Below are positions 61,301 to 64,000 of a stretch of DNA of 64,000 nt, in pieces. The stretch's first letter is position 1; the number at the start of each line of letters is the position of its first letter. The notes beneath the pieces were generated by a model, which did not search any database, was not told where the DNA came from, and saw only the letters and a program-made list of their open reading frames with translations. The DNA is taken from positions 372,001 to 436,000 of the forward strand of contig QEYB01000713.1 of the NCBI GenBank assembly GCA_017562135.1. Reading direction: 5' to 3'. This DNA comes from Dipylidium caninum (lineage: Eukaryota > Platyhelminthes > Cestoda > Cyclophyllidea > Dipylidiidae). Both the position numbers and the translations under genes were made by a program.

Positions 61301-62879
61301 GGCGACTATACATTTTTGAGTATGAAATTCGATGATTCCGTCATTGAATGGTTTGTGGACGCATTTTTGCTCTGATCCTGACGTAAATCCCGTTAATGCC
61401 TCCCCAAAAAATTAACGCTTAAGTAAATGGGTTATAGTAGTCAAAGAAGCATCCCAGACATAGTAAGACCTTAGAGTGTTAAAATTAAATGGACTAACAG
61501 GTTGTAATAGTCGGCATATACATTTTGTTCTGTTGAGGTCACCGCCTTTTTGTCAGTGGTCATTTCGTGAACAGGATGATGTCAGACGTAAAAAATAAGG
61601 TTGATCTTTTACCTCGTGCATATTGTAATGTAATTTGCAATTGCCATTGAGTGTAACTTCAGCTGAATCAGAAAATTCTTCGTACATGTAATTGGTAAAT
61701 GAGTATTTCCTTGTTGCCTCTCTTCACGATTATCCTTCCCAAATTTTACCAAGACAGCTTCGGTTCTGAGAGAAACATTGGCATTGAGAGAGACGAAACT
61801 GCAGGAGAGCCCTGCAAAAAGTTAACGCCCACAAGTCTAAAACCCGCCTCCTGTGATTAATATACGTCGAGCGTTACGCAGCAATCTCATACGCAAAATG
61901 CCTGTAATTCGCTCTGAATGCTGATTGTGAATAGGTTTCAATAGTGTTTATTGCGTAATTTCACCTCTGACAGTTATACTTTACACAAAGCTTACGTTCC
62001 TTCTAATTTTTTTATTGCTTTTTCTTTGCTCTTTAGGCTTGCGGCATCGAGACATGACCCGTTACACAGCGATAACTCCGTTAAGCGTGTGATTGGCTGC
62101 CGGCCAACCAATCAGATTAAAGGCCTTGCGATGTGAACGCGGCATGTTAGCAAAATGGCGCGGAACTGCAAAACTGTTGGCTGCTTCTGAGCCATGGTTT
62201 ACGAGTTTGACTACGATCAGTGAAGGAAAGTGATATAAGGTGCATCACGCATTTGGGGGCGGCATTTAATTGAAGAAGGAGAAGGACCTTGTGACTAAGT
62301 CTACGTGAGTACATGACCTCATTTGCATCAAAAAGTAATCCCCTGTCTGGGTTTACCTGCTCTTTCTTCTTATCTTTTCTCGTACACAGGTGGGATGTTT
62401 GATAGCAGAGCAGCGTCATTAAATGAATGAGTTTTTATATAACACAATTGTAGGGGACGAGGCATCGACTTCACCCAATTATGTTTAGCCCACCTTTTTT
62501 ACATCAATGCTTTTTCACAAGTTTCACGATTATTAAGCGGTTGATACTCACTCTTCTGTGCTGTTTGAGCCCTCCCGTGTGTCAACTGTAGTCGAAGTAC
62601 ACGTCAGCAATATTTGCACAGTCGATCGTTTAACCTCTGCGGGTATTTAATATCAACATTTTTACTGTATAACGTAAATTGTGAAGTTCGCTTTTAAACA
62701 TTTAGTTGCTGTCCAGTTCTTGACAGAATATAATCAACAGTCGACCAACCGCGTACGGCAACACCGAATCTAGTCCATAAATTTCCTATTCATAGAAGCT
62801 CAGGCCTCATCGAAATATATAGCAATCGACGGATTGCTATCTACCTTATTAAAAACGCTTAAAAGCCTCGTCTTCCTTC
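58391..62879. other. Mostly noncoding DNA with isolated exon-like frames
   Basis: Two places have some exon character on +. At 59305-59396 an acceptor CTTTCAG precedes a frame with VRYHVIFSRPSDEAINYPPA and a possible donor GTAGTG. At 60691-61032 a 113-codon ATG frame has a possible donor GTACGT at about 60967. Neither has a recognisable domain or partner exon. Confidence 0.35.
62085..62160. promoter_or_regulatory. Paired inverted CCAAT boxes, promoter-like
   Basis: GATTGGCTGCCGGCCAACCAATCAG contains ATTGG and CCAAT motifs within about 25 bases in locally GC-richer DNA. It is followed by GCAAAATGGCGCGG, an ATG whose frame closes after 11 codons. The layout resembles the promoter of the small gene at 53.2 kb. 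Confidence 0.35.
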
Positions 62880-62975
62880 TCTTTTTTCTCCTTCTCCTCC
62901 TTATCATTCTTCTCCTTCCTCTTCTTCTTCTACTCTTCCTCCTCTTCCTTCCCCTCCTCCCCTTCCTCCTGGATT
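62880..62975 (+). repeat. CTT/CTC pyrimidine tract
   Basis: Nearly pure pyrimidine strand of CTTCTC/CTCCTT units. Confidence 0.85.
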
Positions 62976-64000
62976 TTATACATTTGCATTGCTAATTCAC
63001 GATTCTCTATTCAACCAAGGCTATTGCACTACGCTTAGTTGTTGCAGACCATTCTGGAAGGTAGCGTTTTCGTTTGACTCAGTCCAGAATAATTTCTTTT
63101 CAGTTTAGAAGATTCATTCTGGTTGTTTTTCACTAAGCTTCGATTCCAAAAGAGAAGAAATTAATTTGTGTCTGTTCACCTTTGCGCTTAAATATTACCG
63201 TTGATTTCTTAAATTGTCCTCCTTACACACTTTGTTATATGAAGCATTCAAATCTACGTGAAAAAAAGGAAACGAAAAACCATTTTCTATTCTGTCACAT
63301 CTCTTCTTATAGGCTTTTACGTTGATCAAATGCATGAAATTATAAATTACTCGACGCCCAAATTATACAATCGGAAAGTTGTTTTTCTTTAGCCACAAGA
63401 ATCTTTCTGAAATCAGCATTATGTGTAGCCTAATTTCTTGGTGAAGTTGTACCAGAAGAGGCTGTGCCCGCGAAATATTCCAATATTCCCTGATTCGCTC
63501 GCCAATGCTGCCTCGGTAAACGGGGCAACGCAAGTTCCCAGTGACTAGTTGAATCGTTATTTGGCGTACTTTTTCGGGTCACTGAAGGTCCTTCGCTAAC
63601 TCTACCCGAGGTGATTGTAGTATAGAAGCTGGAAAGCCTCTCTCGCTGCTTGTTCACTTTCCTTTCCCTAAGTGTATGCTCTCTGCCTGTTCACGCCCTG
63701 CTTGAAAGAGGAGACGTGGGGTGGGGGGCGGAGAGTCGGAGACTTTTTGTGAAATTATGTCGAGTAAGATATTTGATATCAACTACTTTTTGGTCCTAGC
63801 TGAGACCGAGTTGTGGTCTTTTCGAAACCTTCATTTGTGTAAGTGCCTCCCTTTCCCCTTACCAAAGCAGTGCCTTGATTTCACCTCGCCTAAGTCATTG
63901 TGGACAATTCCAGCGTTAAATAAACCCACGTCTATACGTTCAGCGACTCAAGTTAGCGAGGAGATGAGTTTCTAACACTTACAGATCACCTGATTGTTCC
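62976..64000. other. Right end of window, no assigned gene
   Basis: A minus-strand frame at 63430-63657 (75 codons, Arg/Ser/Thr-rich) has no splice context or domain. Nothing else is supported. Confidence 0.4.

Noticed and set aside
50858..64000. tRNA, rRNA or CRISPR-like structures
   Set aside because: No cloverleaf-compatible conserved boxes, rRNA-like stretches or regularly spaced repeats were seen on either strand.

Overview
This is eukaryotic nuclear DNA, most likely from a flatworm or another lophotrochozoan. Genes are split into short exons with GT/AG boundaries, introns run from tens of bases to about 1.7 kb, the proteins are metazoan types, and there is microsatellite DNA and a decayed mariner element. 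There are no operons, ribosome binding sites, CRISPR arrays or recognisable rRNA/tRNA genes. Naming a species would be a guess.

Left flank (1-12 kb). A FAF1-type ubiquitin-adaptor gene (UBA, two ubiquitin-like regions, UAS and UBX domains) runs on the + strand from about 1.04 to 6.57 kb. It converges on a minus-strand RING/TRAF-zinc-finger gene of the CYHR1/ZTRAF1 family (9.04 to about 7.53 kb). Both proteins are clearly recognisable but need several single-base frame corrections, mostly in homopolymer-rich spots, so this assembly probably carries small indel errors. From 9.1 to 12.0 kb there are open frames I cannot assign.

Centre (12.0-50.9 kb). A large inverted duplication dominates. The left arm is about 12.0-27.31 kb and the right arm about 33.86-49.4 kb. 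Each arm carries one copy of a multi-exon sodium:solute symporter gene of the DUR3 (urea transporter) type. Left-arm exons run from 17.7 to 26.4 kb on +, right-arm exons from 43.6 to 34.7 kb on -. Between the arms sits an extra copy (27.58-33.86 kb) of the 6.3-kb module that ends the right arm (44.53-50.86 kb). A small four-transmembrane protein gene is therefore present three times: degenerate at 12.7 kb, intact at 31.5-31.9 and 48.5-48.9 kb. Each module also carries a (CA/GT)n tract, a (TAGGG)n tract, a polypurine block and an acidic/serine trinucleotide tract. Both transporter copies have the same broken mariner transposase in the same intron, so the insertion predates the duplication. Identity between arms is patchy, which suggests gene conversion; a haplotype misjoin must be excluded.

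Right flank (50.9-64 kb). This is AT-rich and nearly gene-free. I can support one small two-exon minus-strand gene (53.15-52.0 kb), CCAAT-containing promoter-like sequence at two places, and low-complexity pyrimidine/AT blocks.
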